Positions 40,671 through 49,822 of a stretch of 64,000 nt of DNA are shown here, one piece after another. How positions within the stretch are numbered: position 1 is the stretch's first letter; each line of letters begins with the position of its first letter. Below the pieces are notes generated by a model. It was not told where the DNA came from, made no database searches, and was given only the letters and a program-made list of their open reading frames with translations. The stretch comes from Phycisphaerae bacterium (GTDB lineage Bacteria; Planctomycetota; Phycisphaerae; UBA1845; UTPLA1): assembly GCA_035275405.1 (NCBI GenBank), contig DATEMU010000015.1:673768-737767 (forward strand). The letters run 5' to 3'. A program made the translations under genes and the position numbers.

Positions 40671-42602
40671 TCAGCCGCCCAAACGCTCGATCGCCCGCCG
40701 GGCCTCGGCGAAGTTCGGGTCCAGCCGTAGCGCCTCGCGATAATTCACCTTGGCCTCGTCCAGCTTGCCCAGCCGTTCGAGCGCCGCCGCGAGGTGGAAT
40801 CGGGCGAGCGCGAAGTCCGGGTCCGCTGCGACGGCCGCGCGACCGTGATGCTCGGCGCTCCGCGCATCGCCGAGTCGCAACAGCGCGAACGCCAGATTCG
40901 CATGGGCCTTGGCATTTCCGGGGCGCAGGGCGATCGCCGCTCGATACTCCGCCGCCGCCAGTTCAAACGCCGATCGGCGAACGTAGGCGTTCCCGAGATT
41001 GTTGTGAGCCTCCTCGGGCGTGACCCCCAGCCGGATCGACTCCTTCAATGCGGCGATCAGTTCGTCGTTCTTCCCGAGCGCCAACAGCGCTTTCCACAGA
41101 TTCTGATGCGCCTGCCAGTTTCGCGGGACGATGTGCAGCGCCCGCCGCGCGGCCGCCTCCGCCTCGGCGTTCCGTTCCTGTGCGAGGAGCACCGTCGAGT
41201 ATCCCGCCTGGGCGATCGCGGAATTGGGCGCGACGCGCTGGCCGTAAGTCCAGAGCGCGGCGGATTCCTTCCAGACACCTAATTGCCGGGAGGTCAGGAC
41301 AGAAAGCGCCGTTGCGACGGCGATGCCCAGTAGCGTGCCGGGGATTTTCCAACTCGGTCGCCTCTCCCATGCGTGCAGAACCGCTCCGGCGGCCGCCAGT
41401 GCCAACACAACGCCGGGTAGATAGCTGTATCGATCCGCCACCTCCTGATCGCCGCTTTGAAAGAACCCCAGTACGGGCAAGAGCAGCACGACGTAACAGG
41501 CCGCCGCGCAAACCAACGCCGGAAACTTGCGACGAAAAGTCCACACGAGCACCGTCAACGCGCCAAGCACGGCGAAGGACGCCAGATATTTCGGCGTGAA
41601 TGGATTGATGGGCCTGTTTAGTTCATAGATGGGAGAAAGGCCGGTCGGCACGACGGTTTTCCAGATGTAGTGAACGAGCCCGAAAGATGCCTGGGCGAGA
41701 CGTGCGGTGGCCCCGTGCTCCTGCAACGACCATGCGGCGCCGACCTCTCGCTGCGCGAGGGGCGCGACGACTATGAAAGGAATCGCCAGCAACAGGAACG
41801 GGATTTTTTCAACCAGAAGCCCGCGCAATGTCGCCGGTCGGTCGCCGCGGTTGCCGCCCAGTCGGCGCAGCACGAAGACGTCAAGCAAAAGCAGGATGAC
41901 GGGCAATGTGACGCCCATCGCCCGACTCAAGAGCGACAAAAGATACGCCAGAACGCATCCAATAAAGGGAAATTTGGAGCGTGGCCGGACGCTTTCATGG
42001 GCCGCCAGGTATAGCCAGACGGTCACCAGCAGAAAAAAGGAACTGAGTACATCCCGCCGCTCGGTGACCCACGCGACTGATTCGGCGCGGAGCGGATGGA
42101 CCGCGAAAAAAAGCGCCGCCAGCGTGGCGGCAACGTTCTGTTCCCACCCCTGGGCCGACATGGCTATTGCAAATAGTTTGCGAGCCAAGAGAAACACCAC
42201 AAGGACGGAAAGGACGTGAAGGATGATATTTGTCGTGTGGTAGGGACGGGGATCCAGAACATCGCCGAACCACACACGGGCGATCATCGAATCCAGCCCC
42301 AGCGTCATCCACGCGAGCGGCTGGTAGTGGCCCATGTGGAATGTGGTGAACATCCAGCGAAGCTGCTCCGGGCCGAGCCCGCGAAAATACGGATTGTCGA
42401 GGAAAGCTTCGCGGTCGTCGTAGTCGACAAAGTCGTAGCGGACCGCCGGGAGGAAAATGATGAGCGTCCATCCAACCAGCAAGGCGCAGCCGACGCCCAG
42501 CGCAAGGTGCCGCCGCATCGTCACTGGGGAGGGTGCATTCGTGGCGCGCTTCGACTTGGTCGTTTGATGGCGCGGGTTCACGGGCGCCGATGATAGCCTC
42601 AC
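40671..42602 (-). CDS. TMTC-like membrane protein with TPR repeats
   Basis: 643 residues (GTG at 42602; ATG 42518 gives 615). About ten membrane helices in the first 450 residues include the GT-C/TMTC signature FVDYDDREAFLDNPYFRG (with an acidic pair in the first loop), YHTTNIILHVLSVLVVFLLARKLF and HPLRAESVAWVTERRDVLSSFF. From about 480, five TPR units follow (AEAEAAARRALHIVPRNWQAHQNL, ...EEAHNNLGNAYVRRSAFELAAAEYRAAIALRPG). Related proteins are O-mannosyltransferases in animals; in bacteria the donor and target are unknown. Confidence 0.82.
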   Translation of the reverse strand: MRLSSAPVNPRHQTTKSKRATNAPSPVTMRRHLALGVGCALLVGWTLIIFLPAVRYDFVDYDDREAFLDNPYFRGLGPEQLRWMFTTFHMGHYQPLAWMTLGLDSMIARVWFGDVLDPRPYHTTNIILHVLSVLVVFLLARKLFAIAMSAQGWEQNVAATLAALFFAVHPLRAESVAWVTERRDVLSSFFLLVTVWLYLAAHESVRPRSKFPFIGCVLAYLLSLLSRAMGVTLPVILLLLDVFVLRRLGGNRGDRPATLRGLLVEKIPFLLLAIPFIVVAPLAQREVGAAWSLQEHGATARLAQASFGLVHYIWKTVVPTGLSPIYELNRPINPFTPKYLASFAVLGALTVLVWTFRRKFPALVCAAACYVVLLLPVLGFFQSGDQEVADRYSYLPGVVLALAAAGAVLHAWERRPSWKIPGTLLGIAVATALSVLTSRQLGVWKESAALWTYGQRVAPNSAIAQAGYSTVLLAQERNAEAEAAARRALHIVPRNWQAHQNLWKALLALGKNDELIAALKESIRLGVTPEEAHNNLGNAYVRRSAFELAAAEYRAAIALRPGNAKAHANLAFALLRLGDARSAEHHGRAAVAADPDFALARFHLAAALERLGKLDEAKVNYREALRLDPNFAEARRAIERLGG

Positions 42603-42616
42603 CGGCCCATCTTCAA

Positions 42617-43579
42617 CTATCGCGTTTCAGAGAGGAGGGGCGGTGCGGCGTCCCTCTTCCGGTCGTCGTTGGACCTGGCTATCCGTTGCCGCGGCCGCTC
42701 GCCGGCAATGAGCCGCCGGCATTGGTCCGGATCGGCCAGTGTCGCCCGGTTGTTGCGGAAGAAAGCGTGCAGGACATTCCAATCCGCCATGGCCAGGCTG
42801 CGGGGCCCGAAATCGCCGCTGCGGTTCACAATCAGCGAGAGCATACCCGAGCCGCCATATGCTCGGGCATCCCGGGACCGATCGCCGATGCCAATCAGCA
42901 CATTCGGCCAAGCCCCTTTGAGCCGCTTGAGTTGCCGCTGCTTGAATTTGCCCTGGTCCAGCAAATCGGCCTTGCGATAGGAGACCAGCACCGGCGCGGC
43001 CGGAAAGCCGTGCGTGGCCAGCCAACGCTGCGTCTTGCCCAGGAGAGAACAGGGCCGGGCGGTCAGATAGAGGATCTGGAAGTCGCGGGCCACGTCGACG
43101 AGCGTTTCGCGGGAATGCCGGATGGGCATCGAGTCGCGATCCTCCTTGCCGTACCAGGCATCGTTGAAATGGGTGTCGGAGATCGTATCATCGATGTCCA
43201 CGACGACGATTACGCGATCCGGTTTGCATCGATACACCCTGGCCTCGGCCCGAATCTCGACGCCGTTCACGGACGCCGCCGCTTCGATCGCCATCCCCTG
43301 AGAATCGGGAAGTTTGCACTCCAGGACGGCCCGGCCGTCATTATCACTTCGGATCCGGCCCACTTCCTTTCCGCCGCAGGTAAAGCGGACCGGGAGATTC
43401 TCGATGTCGCGGTCGATTCCGAACACCGTGGGTTTCTTCAAATCCGCCACCAGCGTCGTGGTGCCGTCCGGCGCCGCGATGCAGTCCTGAAGGTGGATGA
43501 TGGGCTTCGCCCGCGCAGCCGCGCAGGGTAGAACGATGCCGATGAATAGAGAACACGCCGCAAGTCGGTTTCGTCGCAT
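42617..43579 (-). CDS. App1-like phosphatase (DUF2183, HAD-type)
   Basis: 320 residues with a signal peptide (LAACSLFIGIVLPCAAARA). A small beta domain (40-125) precedes the catalytic part: VVVDIDDTISDT (motif I, DxDxT), ILYLTARPCSL (motif II), a Lys region KGAWPNVLIGIGDRSRDARAY (motifs III/IV). This is the layout of App1/DUF2183 phosphatidate phosphatase-like proteins. Periplasmic location suggested by the signal. GGGAGG ten bases before the ATG at 43579 supports that start. Confidence 0.85.
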   Translation of the reverse strand: MRRNRLAACSLFIGIVLPCAAARAKPIIHLQDCIAAPDGTTTLVADLKKPTVFGIDRDIENLPVRFTCGGKEVGRIRSDNDGRAVLECKLPDSQGMAIEAAASVNGVEIRAEARVYRCKPDRVIVVVDIDDTISDTHFNDAWYGKEDRDSMPIRHSRETLVDVARDFQILYLTARPCSLLGKTQRWLATHGFPAAPVLVSYRKADLLDQGKFKQRQLKRLKGAWPNVLIGIGDRSRDARAYGGSGMLSLIVNRSGDFGPRSLAMADWNVLHAFFRNNRATLADPDQCRRLIAGERPRQRIARSNDDRKRDAAPPLLSETR

Positions 43580-43776
43580 TAGGATTGTCCTCCCGCTAAC
43601 TGTCCGCATATTGTAGCGGATTCTTCCCTATGCCCATCGACTTCCCTGAAATTATTCCTTGAATGTAGAGATCTCCAGTCCATTGAGCGGATATAGCACG
43701 ACGCTTTCCGCGTAAATGCGGCCAAGCGGAGCCTCCTGCCGCGGTTCACATTCCTCGGTTACACTCTCTCGCGCCA

Positions 43777-45993
43777 ATGAGACAGGAAACATCCGAGCGA
43801 TCCGCCCGTTCACGTCCGTCAAAACGCCCACCGGAGCCGGACCCGGCTGGTCGCATTCCCGAGCCCTCGAATTCGCCGGCCGGCCAGACTCTCCGGACTC
43901 CATCGCGCCTCGTCGGGGCGCAGACCCGGATCGAAAAGGCCCGCGCAATGTTTCTGCTCTGCGCGGTCACGTTTCTGGCGACCTGCCTGCTTTTTCCCGA
44001 CGTCGGCTGGTGGCCGCTCGGGTACGTCTGCCTGGTTCCCTGGCTCGTCTGTGTCTGCACGGCGCAGCGCGGCAAGCTTGTTTATCTGATGAGCTGGCTC
44101 CTGGGCCTGGGGTACTTCGCCTTCAATATCCGCTGGATGATCGCCGTCACGCTTCCCGGTTATCTGGCCCTCGTCGTCTATCAGGCGGCCTATTTCCCCC
44201 TCGCCGCGTGGCCGATCCGCCATCTCTATAAACGGCATAACTTCCCCGTCGCGTTAACGGCCCCGGTCGCGTGGGTCGCGATGGAGTATCTTCGTTCTAT
44301 TACACCCTTGGGATTTCCGTGGGTCCTGCTCGGCCAGAGCCAGTACACGGTCGTAAACATCATCCAGATCAGCGATCTGGCCGGGGTGTACGGGGTCAGT
44401 TTCGTACTGGCGATGGTCAACGGATGGCTGACCGACCTGCTCATTCAGCCCATCCTTCTTTGGCGCACGGACCGTTCAACGCGACTGCCGATTGGATCGC
44501 TGACGACGCTACTCATTGTCCTGGGGACGATGATCTACGGGAGCACCCAGCGCTCCGGCCGCCACCTCGAACCGGGTCCGCGCGTGGCGATCGTCCAGCA
44601 CGATTTTCCGATGTACGTCGATTCCGACCGCGCCAATCGCACGTCGCACGTATCGGTGTTCAATGGTTTTCTGGAGCTGGCGCGGCAAGCCGCCGCCGAA
44701 AAGCCCGACCTCATCGTGCTCCCGGAGACCGCCATGCAGGGCTACATCAACGACCAGTTCTTGGAGGCAACACCGGGGGAACTGGACGAGATCCAGCGCC
44801 GTCGCTATCCGCCCCACGTTTCCCAGGGGGCCATGGCGGCGATGCAGGGTTGGAGCCGCCGCGTCCGCGACGCGTTTCAGCAGCTCAGCACGGAATCGGG
44901 CGTGCCAATCGTGATCGGCTCGTCGTCCATCGAATGGAAACCGACGGCGATTCCTCCGCGGGTCGACGCATACAATTCCGCCTTTCTCCTCAAGCCCGGC
45001 CGCGCCACGCCCGCCGACCGCTACGACAAGGTTCACCTCGTGCTGTTCGGCGAGTACGTTCCGTTTCGGTTCAGCTATCGCTGGCTCTATGATTGGCTCA
45101 ACGGCATCACGCCCTGGGGCAAGATGGGCATCGAATACTCCTTAAGCGAGGGTACGGAGTTTCGAGCCTTTGAATTCAACGCCGCCTCGCGCGGCGACCG
45201 GGCCTATCGCGCCGCCACGCCCATCTGTTATGAAGAAATCATGCCCTACGTTACGCGGGCGTTCGTCCGGGGCGTCCCGGCGCGCCGGGACGGCGAGGCC
45301 AAGGACATCGATATGCTCCTGACCATCAGTAACGACGGCTGGTTCCTGCACTCCGCCGAACTGGAGCAGCACCTCGCCGCGGCGGTCTTTCGCGCTGTCG
45401 AGCACCGCATTGCCGTCGCGCGGAGCGTCAACACGGGGGCGAGCGCCATCATCCACCCCAATGGAAAGATCCACGATCGCGTGAGACTCTCTCTGGAGAA
45501 ACTGGCGCTCCTCGATCCGGTCGATGCTGTTTTGAAACAACTGGACGAGGCCGTGCAAGCTATGGATACGGTCGCCGAGCAGCAGCAGGAATACATGAAG
45601 GCGTGGACGGAGCTGCGAAAGACCCTGGCCGGGCCGCTTCGCGCGGCGTTGGGGGCCGTCGGCAAGGAATACGACTTTATCGCCGATCGGCTGGACAGCA
45701 TGATGCTGGCGCTGACCCCGCAGGATGCTGCGAAGCGGAGGGCCGCGCTGGTCGAACTGCGCGGCCAACTCGACGAGGATCGCGCCACGATCGCGCGATG
45801 GAAGGAAAAACCCGACACGGCCCCGGGTTACAGCGTTGAAGAGGTGAAGTGCGATCGGCGGGCGACGTTGTATACACGATGGGGCGATTGGTTCGCGCAA
45901 GGCTGCGTGGGACTCTTCGCGCTCATGCTGCTGGACTGGACCCTGCGGCGGATCTTCCGAAGAAAGACGGAACGAGGAACGAGCCATGGATAA
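43777..45993 (+). CDS. lnt: Apolipoprotein N-acyltransferase with inserted helical region
   Basis: 738 residues. Membrane helices at about 58-76, 80-98, 105-125, 130-150, 170-190, 245-263 and a C-terminal helix (about 710-728) frame a nitrilase-type domain. The triad is present: Glu317 (IVLPETAM), Lys418 (RYDKVHLVLFGEYVP) and Cys484 (TPICYEE). It adds the third acyl chain to lipoproteins at the inner membrane. Between the end of the nitrilase fold and the usual TLYTRWGDWF segment there is an added helical stretch of about 110 residues (about 579-688) rich in Leu, Glu and Arg. The first 50 residues are basic and disordered; a later start is possible. The next gene overlaps by eight bases. Confidence 0.92.
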   Translation: MRQETSERSARSRPSKRPPEPDPAGRIPEPSNSPAGQTLRTPSRLVGAQTRIEKARAMFLLCAVTFLATCLLFPDVGWWPLGYVCLVPWLVCVCTAQRGKLVYLMSWLLGLGYFAFNIRWMIAVTLPGYLALVVYQAAYFPLAAWPIRHLYKRHNFPVALTAPVAWVAMEYLRSITPLGFPWVLLGQSQYTVVNIIQISDLAGVYGVSFVLAMVNGWLTDLLIQPILLWRTDRSTRLPIGSLTTLLIVLGTMIYGSTQRSGRHLEPGPRVAIVQHDFPMYVDSDRANRTSHVSVFNGFLELARQAAAEKPDLIVLPETAMQGYINDQFLEATPGELDEIQRRRYPPHVSQGAMAAMQGWSRRVRDAFQQLSTESGVPIVIGSSSIEWKPTAIPPRVDAYNSAFLLKPGRATPADRYDKVHLVLFGEYVPFRFSYRWLYDWLNGITPWGKMGIEYSLSEGTEFRAFEFNAASRGDRAYRAATPICYEEIMPYVTRAFVRGVPARRDGEAKDIDMLLTISNDGWFLHSAELEQHLAAAVFRAVEHRIAVARSVNTGASAIIHPNGKIHDRVRLSLEKLALLDPVDAVLKQLDEAVQAMDTVAEQQQEYMKAWTELRKTLAGPLRAALGAVGKEYDFIADRLDSMMLALTPQDAAKRRAALVELRGQLDEDRATIARWKEKPDTAPGYSVEEVKCDRRATLYTRWGDWFAQGCVGLFALMLLDWTLRRIFRRKTERGTSHG

Positions 45994-47041
45994 GGCTGGG
46001 GCGGCGGACCGGACCACGCAAAGGGTCCGGATGATTAGTTTGATGTCATCGGCGTTCGCGCTGGCGGGATGCGCCGGCACGCTTCGAGGCCCGCTCCCCG
46101 CCGAGGACCAGCGCGGCTTTCGCGACGAAGCGATGGACTTTCTCAAGCGCGCCGCGTTCAGCGACGAACCCGTCATGCGGATGCAGGCCATCGAGGCGAT
46201 GCAGGAGGTCGCCCCGCGCGAGGGCTTCCAGTACATCGAAGGCAACATCAATAATGGTTACGCCGGCGTCTGTTTCGCGGCCTTGATGGCCGTCGGCACG
46301 CTGCGCGAGGCGTCGGTGCTCGATCGAGTACGGACCCTGGCCGAGGATTCTGATCCCAATGTACGCATCGCCGCTCTCTATGCCCTGCACCGGCTCGGCG
46401 ATCAGAAACGAACGGGCGAACTGTCCGATTTCCTGCTCAAACATCGCGATGCCCGCGTACGGGCCAACGCCGCCCTGGCCATTGGTCGATTGAAGGAGCC
46501 GGGCTCGGCGCATGTCCTGAACCTGGCGCTGCGGCGCGAGCAAAAGGACGCTGTCAAGCTGCAGATCATGGAAGCGCTGGCCCTGCTTGGCGATTCCGTG
46601 GGGATCGAGCGGCTCCTGTTCGCCGGCCATAGCGCGGCCCCGGATCAATCGGCGCTGGCGCTCATGTTTCTGGCGAACGCGGGAGCGGAGGAGGCCGAGG
46701 AACTGTTTCGCTATCGGCTGGATGTGGCCGACCAGCCGGAGATCAAGCTCCAGGCGGCGCGCGGGCTGGGCAAGCTTGGCCAGGATGACGGTTTGGACCT
46801 GGCATTGGCCTACCTGTACTTCAATTCTCCCGATCGACGGCGGAAGAACGATCCGCCCGAACAACAGATCGTACGCATTCGCGCCCTGGCCGCGCTGGCC
46901 CTCGAAGCGATCGGCAGCCCCCAGGCCCTGGCCGCGCTGCATCGGGCCTTCAATCAGGCCGGCCAGTCCGATTTGGTGCGTCTGGCGATCGCCCGCGCCG
47001 CCGTGGCGATCATCGATCGAGCGCCGCCCAGCGCCGGATAG
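45986..47041 (+). CDS. HEAT-repeat lipoprotein
   Basis: 351 residues. A basic leader and hydrophobic stretch end in a lipobox (ALAGC, Cys29). HEAT-like repeats run from about 50 to 340: EPVMRMQAIEAMQEVA, DPNVRIAALYALHRLGD, DARVRANAALAIGRLKE, AVKLQIMEALALLGD, PEIKLQAARGLGKLGQD, IVRIRALAALALEAIGS. It overlaps the lnt stop by eight bases, so its lipidation and maturation enzyme is co-expressed. Probably a periplasmic scaffold linked to the cell-shape genes that follow. Confidence 0.82.
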   Translation: MDKAGAADRTTQRVRMISLMSSAFALAGCAGTLRGPLPAEDQRGFRDEAMDFLKRAAFSDEPVMRMQAIEAMQEVAPREGFQYIEGNINNGYAGVCFAALMAVGTLREASVLDRVRTLAEDSDPNVRIAALYALHRLGDQKRTGELSDFLLKHRDARVRANAALAIGRLKEPGSAHVLNLALRREQKDAVKLQIMEALALLGDSVGIERLLFAGHSAAPDQSALALMFLANAGAEEAEELFRYRLDVADQPEIKLQAARGLGKLGQDDGLDLALAYLYFNSPDRRRKNDPPEQQIVRIRALAALALEAIGSPQALAALHRAFNQAGQSDLVRLAIARAAVAIIDRAPPSAG

Positions 47042-47050
47042 GTCCCTCTT

Positions 47051-47071
47051 ATTTTGACTTTTTGACTTTTC
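47051..47071. repeat. GTCAAAACGTC-type repeat, inverse orientation
   Basis: ATTTTGACTTTTTGACTTTT in the gap before mreD. The same string family as 24412 and 28060 on the other strand. Confidence 0.55.
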
Positions 47072-47076
47072 TCGCC

Positions 47077-47604
47077 ATGCGTTGGATCGCCTTTGCCATT
47101 CTGCTCTATTGCGTAGCCGTCGCCCAGACGACGATTGCGCCACTGTTGAAGCTGCATTCGGTCTGGCCGGATTTCATGGTCATCGTCGCGGTCTATTACG
47201 CCCTGGCCGCCGCCCCCGCCGACGCGATGCTCGCCTGCTGGGTCGTCGGTCTGGCGATGGACCTGACCGGTGCAAGCTATCACGCATCGGGAAACGTGGG
47301 AGTGTGCGCCCTGAGCCTGGGCCTGATCGCGGTCCCGCTGATCAAGGCCCGGGACCTGACCTTTCGCGATAGTGTCTGGACGGCCCTCGTCTTTAGTTTC
47401 ATCGCCAAGTTGGCCCTTTCGCTCCTGGTCGGCGTACACATGTTGTACGTGACGCGGAGCGAAGGCCGGTTCGGCGAGGTCGCGACGGTCGGCATCTATT
47501 CGGCCGCCTATACGGCAGTTCTCGCGCCGTATGGCCATTGGATGCTGAAACAATTACGCGGTCTGTTGGGCGTTGGAGTGTCGTATCGCTGGGGCGTAAG
47601 ATGA
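47077..47604 (+). CDS. mreD: Rod-shape protein MreD
   Basis: 175 residues with five to six membrane helices: MRWIAFAILLYCVAVAQTTIAPLLKLHSVWPDFMVIVAVYYALAA then GLAMDLTGASYHASGNVGVCALSLGLI and VWTALVFSFIAKLALSLLVGV. The WPDF(M/L) motif and the DL...G segment are typical of MreD. It links the MreBC elongation complex to PBP2/RodA. The ATG at 47077 follows a repeat string; a TTG at 47062 gives five more residues. mreB and mreC are not in this window. Confidence 0.87.
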   Translation: MRWIAFAILLYCVAVAQTTIAPLLKLHSVWPDFMVIVAVYYALAAAPADAMLACWVVGLAMDLTGASYHASGNVGVCALSLGLIAVPLIKARDLTFRDSVWTALVFSFIAKLALSLLVGVHMLYVTRSEGRFGEVATVGIYSAAYTAVLAPYGHWMLKQLRGLLGVGVSYRWGVR

Positions 47605-47617
47605 CGAGCCGATTTCC

Positions 47618-49822
47618 ATGTTTGAACGCCGCCTGAAAACCGTATTGGCCCTGGCGATCGCGTGCAGCGCTGTGCTGGCCTGGCGGCTCTATCAACTCCA
47701 GATCGTCCACGGTGCGGATTTTTCGGAAAAGGTGGAAGCTGCACTGCTCGTCCCGAGACAGTACCTGCCGCCGCTTCGCGGACGGATTAACGATCGCTTC
47801 GGCCACGTTTTGGTTAGCGACGAGCCCGCCCACGATGTGACCGTCCACTATGGCACGCTATCCATGAACGAAACCTATCTCCTTCGCGTGGCCGACTACC
47901 TTCGGCAAAAGGAGCCGCGCTGGGCGAAGGCGACCCGCCATGAACTTCGCGCGGAAGTCCAGGAACGCATCGCCGCGATGTGGCTGGCCCTTGAACGTAT
48001 CAGCGGCACTCCGCTCCCGCAGCTCCGACAGCGGCGCGACGCCGTCTGCCAGTCCATTGAGACGCTCCGCCGGCACTTGTGGACCGTCCGGAAGGAGAGC
48101 GGCTACGACGAGCCGTTTGATAAGGTCCACCTTAAGGAAGAGGAGGCCTTTCACCCGATCCTTCGCAACATCCCGCCGCAGGTCCGCACGCGGATTGAGT
48201 TGGAAATGTCCCGCTCGCCCTTCGTCCGCATCGAGCCCTCCGTCCGCCGCGTGTGGAACACGGAGGCCCGATCGCTTTGCCATGTCCTTGGCCGCCTCGG
48301 GCAGGTTTCTTCCGACGACATTGAGAATGATCCCCTGCGCGGCGACGCACTGGCCGGCTATCGGCCCAGCGATCTCGTCGGCGTCAGCGGCATCGAGCGG
48401 CTGGCCGAGCCGATGTTGCGCGGTAAACGGGGCTACGAAGATCGTCATCGGGATGGCCACGTCGAAGACCGCGCGCCGCCCATCGACGGGCCCGATGTCC
48501 AACTGACCCTCGATGTCGAGTTGCAGGAGCGAGTCGCCCAGATTCTGGAGGACGCCGTCGCCCAACATCCCGCCTCAACCGGCGCGAGCGGCGTGGTGAT
48601 CGACGTGCGGACCCGCGAGATTCTCGCGCTGGTCAGTGTACCGACCTACGACCCGTCCGCGCTCGCGGACAATTACGCCGCTCTGCGAGACGATTCAAAG
48701 TACACGCCGCTGCGCTTCCGCGCCGTGGGCGACGAATATCAACCCGGTTCGATCCTCAAGCCCGCCGCACTGCTGGCTGGTTTTTACAACGACCTCCTCG
48801 ATCCGCTGCACCGCGTCCATTGCGACGGCCATTTCATCCCCGGCTCGCAGAAATGGCACTGCTGGACCCACTGGCGGGGAATGCCCGGCCACGGCGATCT
48901 CAACGCCGAGGAGGCGATCCAGCACAGTTGCAACGTCTTCTTCTACAGTCTGGGGCAGAAGATCGGCGCCCGCCGATTGACCGACTTCTATCGGCGGATC
49001 GTCGACGGCTGCCCCGGCGCGCCGGGAGACGAAGGCATTCGCACCAGCACCGGCCTGATTGAGGAGCGTACGGGCATCATCCCCACGCGCGAGTGGATGA
49101 AGAACCATCGCCGGCGCGAATTCAATCCGGCCGACGGCCGGAACTATGCCATCGGCCAGGGCGAGATTCAGATCACACCCCTGCAAGCCGCCAATTTCTT
49201 CGCCACGCTGGCGGAGGGCGAATACCAGGCGCCGACGCTGATCGCCAACGACGGCCGCGACCGCCCGCTCGTCGCGTTTCCGAATATCCCCAAGTCGGCG
49301 TGGCAAATGATCCGCCGCGGACTCTATCGCTGCGTCAACGAGGACGGCGGCACGGCCTATCAGTACGCCCGCCTGGACAACCTGGCGATCTGCGGAAAGA
49401 CCGGCAGCGCGCAATGCGTCTCACGGGTCACTCATTGGCGATATTGGTTTGTCGAAGGTGGCAAAAAGGTGTCGGTTGTGGCCCCGACGATCGAAGCGGC
49501 CCGGGAGCGGCTCAACCTGGATCGCGATGCGAAATGTATGCGGCGCGAGATCGTCAGCCGCTGGCCCCCGCGCGACCCCGAGAAAAGCGACGTGCCTACT
49601 CACGCCTGGTTCGCCGGCTTCGCGCCTTATGAGAATCCGCAGATCGCCCTCGCGATCATCATCGAGCACGGAGGCGGAGGAGGCAGCGCCGCCGGACCCG
49701 CCGCGCAGGCGATCTTCCAGGCGCTGCTCGACAGCCCGCGCGGCTATCTTTCGGCGTCGGGCATGGCGATCGCATCTCCGATCAATGATCGAGACGATCT
49801 TCAAGGCGGTTCCGAACCATGA
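47618..49822 (+). CDS. mrdA: Penicillin-binding protein 2 (peptidoglycan transpeptidase)
   Basis: 734 residues. A single N-terminal helix (about 5-24) and the PBP dimerisation domain (RGRINDRFGHVLVSDEPAHDV, GVSGIERLAEPML) come before the transpeptidase domain. Catalytic motifs: Ser378-I-L-Lys381 (YQPGSILKPAA), Ser437-C-Asn439 (HSCNVFF) and Lys594-T-G (CGKTGSAQ). A helical insertion (about 85-180) in the N-terminal part and an insertion after KTG (about 600-660) make it longer than E. coli PBP2 (633). It cross-links side-wall peptidoglycan with RodA, whose ATG overlaps the stop codon. Confidence 0.95.
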   Translation: MFERRLKTVLALAIACSAVLAWRLYQLQIVHGADFSEKVEAALLVPRQYLPPLRGRINDRFGHVLVSDEPAHDVTVHYGTLSMNETYLLRVADYLRQKEPRWAKATRHELRAEVQERIAAMWLALERISGTPLPQLRQRRDAVCQSIETLRRHLWTVRKESGYDEPFDKVHLKEEEAFHPILRNIPPQVRTRIELEMSRSPFVRIEPSVRRVWNTEARSLCHVLGRLGQVSSDDIENDPLRGDALAGYRPSDLVGVSGIERLAEPMLRGKRGYEDRHRDGHVEDRAPPIDGPDVQLTLDVELQERVAQILEDAVAQHPASTGASGVVIDVRTREILALVSVPTYDPSALADNYAALRDDSKYTPLRFRAVGDEYQPGSILKPAALLAGFYNDLLDPLHRVHCDGHFIPGSQKWHCWTHWRGMPGHGDLNAEEAIQHSCNVFFYSLGQKIGARRLTDFYRRIVDGCPGAPGDEGIRTSTGLIEERTGIIPTREWMKNHRRREFNPADGRNYAIGQGEIQITPLQAANFFATLAEGEYQAPTLIANDGRDRPLVAFPNIPKSAWQMIRRGLYRCVNEDGGTAYQYARLDNLAICGKTGSAQCVSRVTHWRYWFVEGGKKVSVVAPTIEAARERLNLDRDAKCMRREIVSRWPPRDPEKSDVPTHAWFAGFAPYENPQIALAIIIEHGGGGGSAAGPAAQAIFQALLDSPRGYLSASGMAIASPINDRDDLQGGSEP

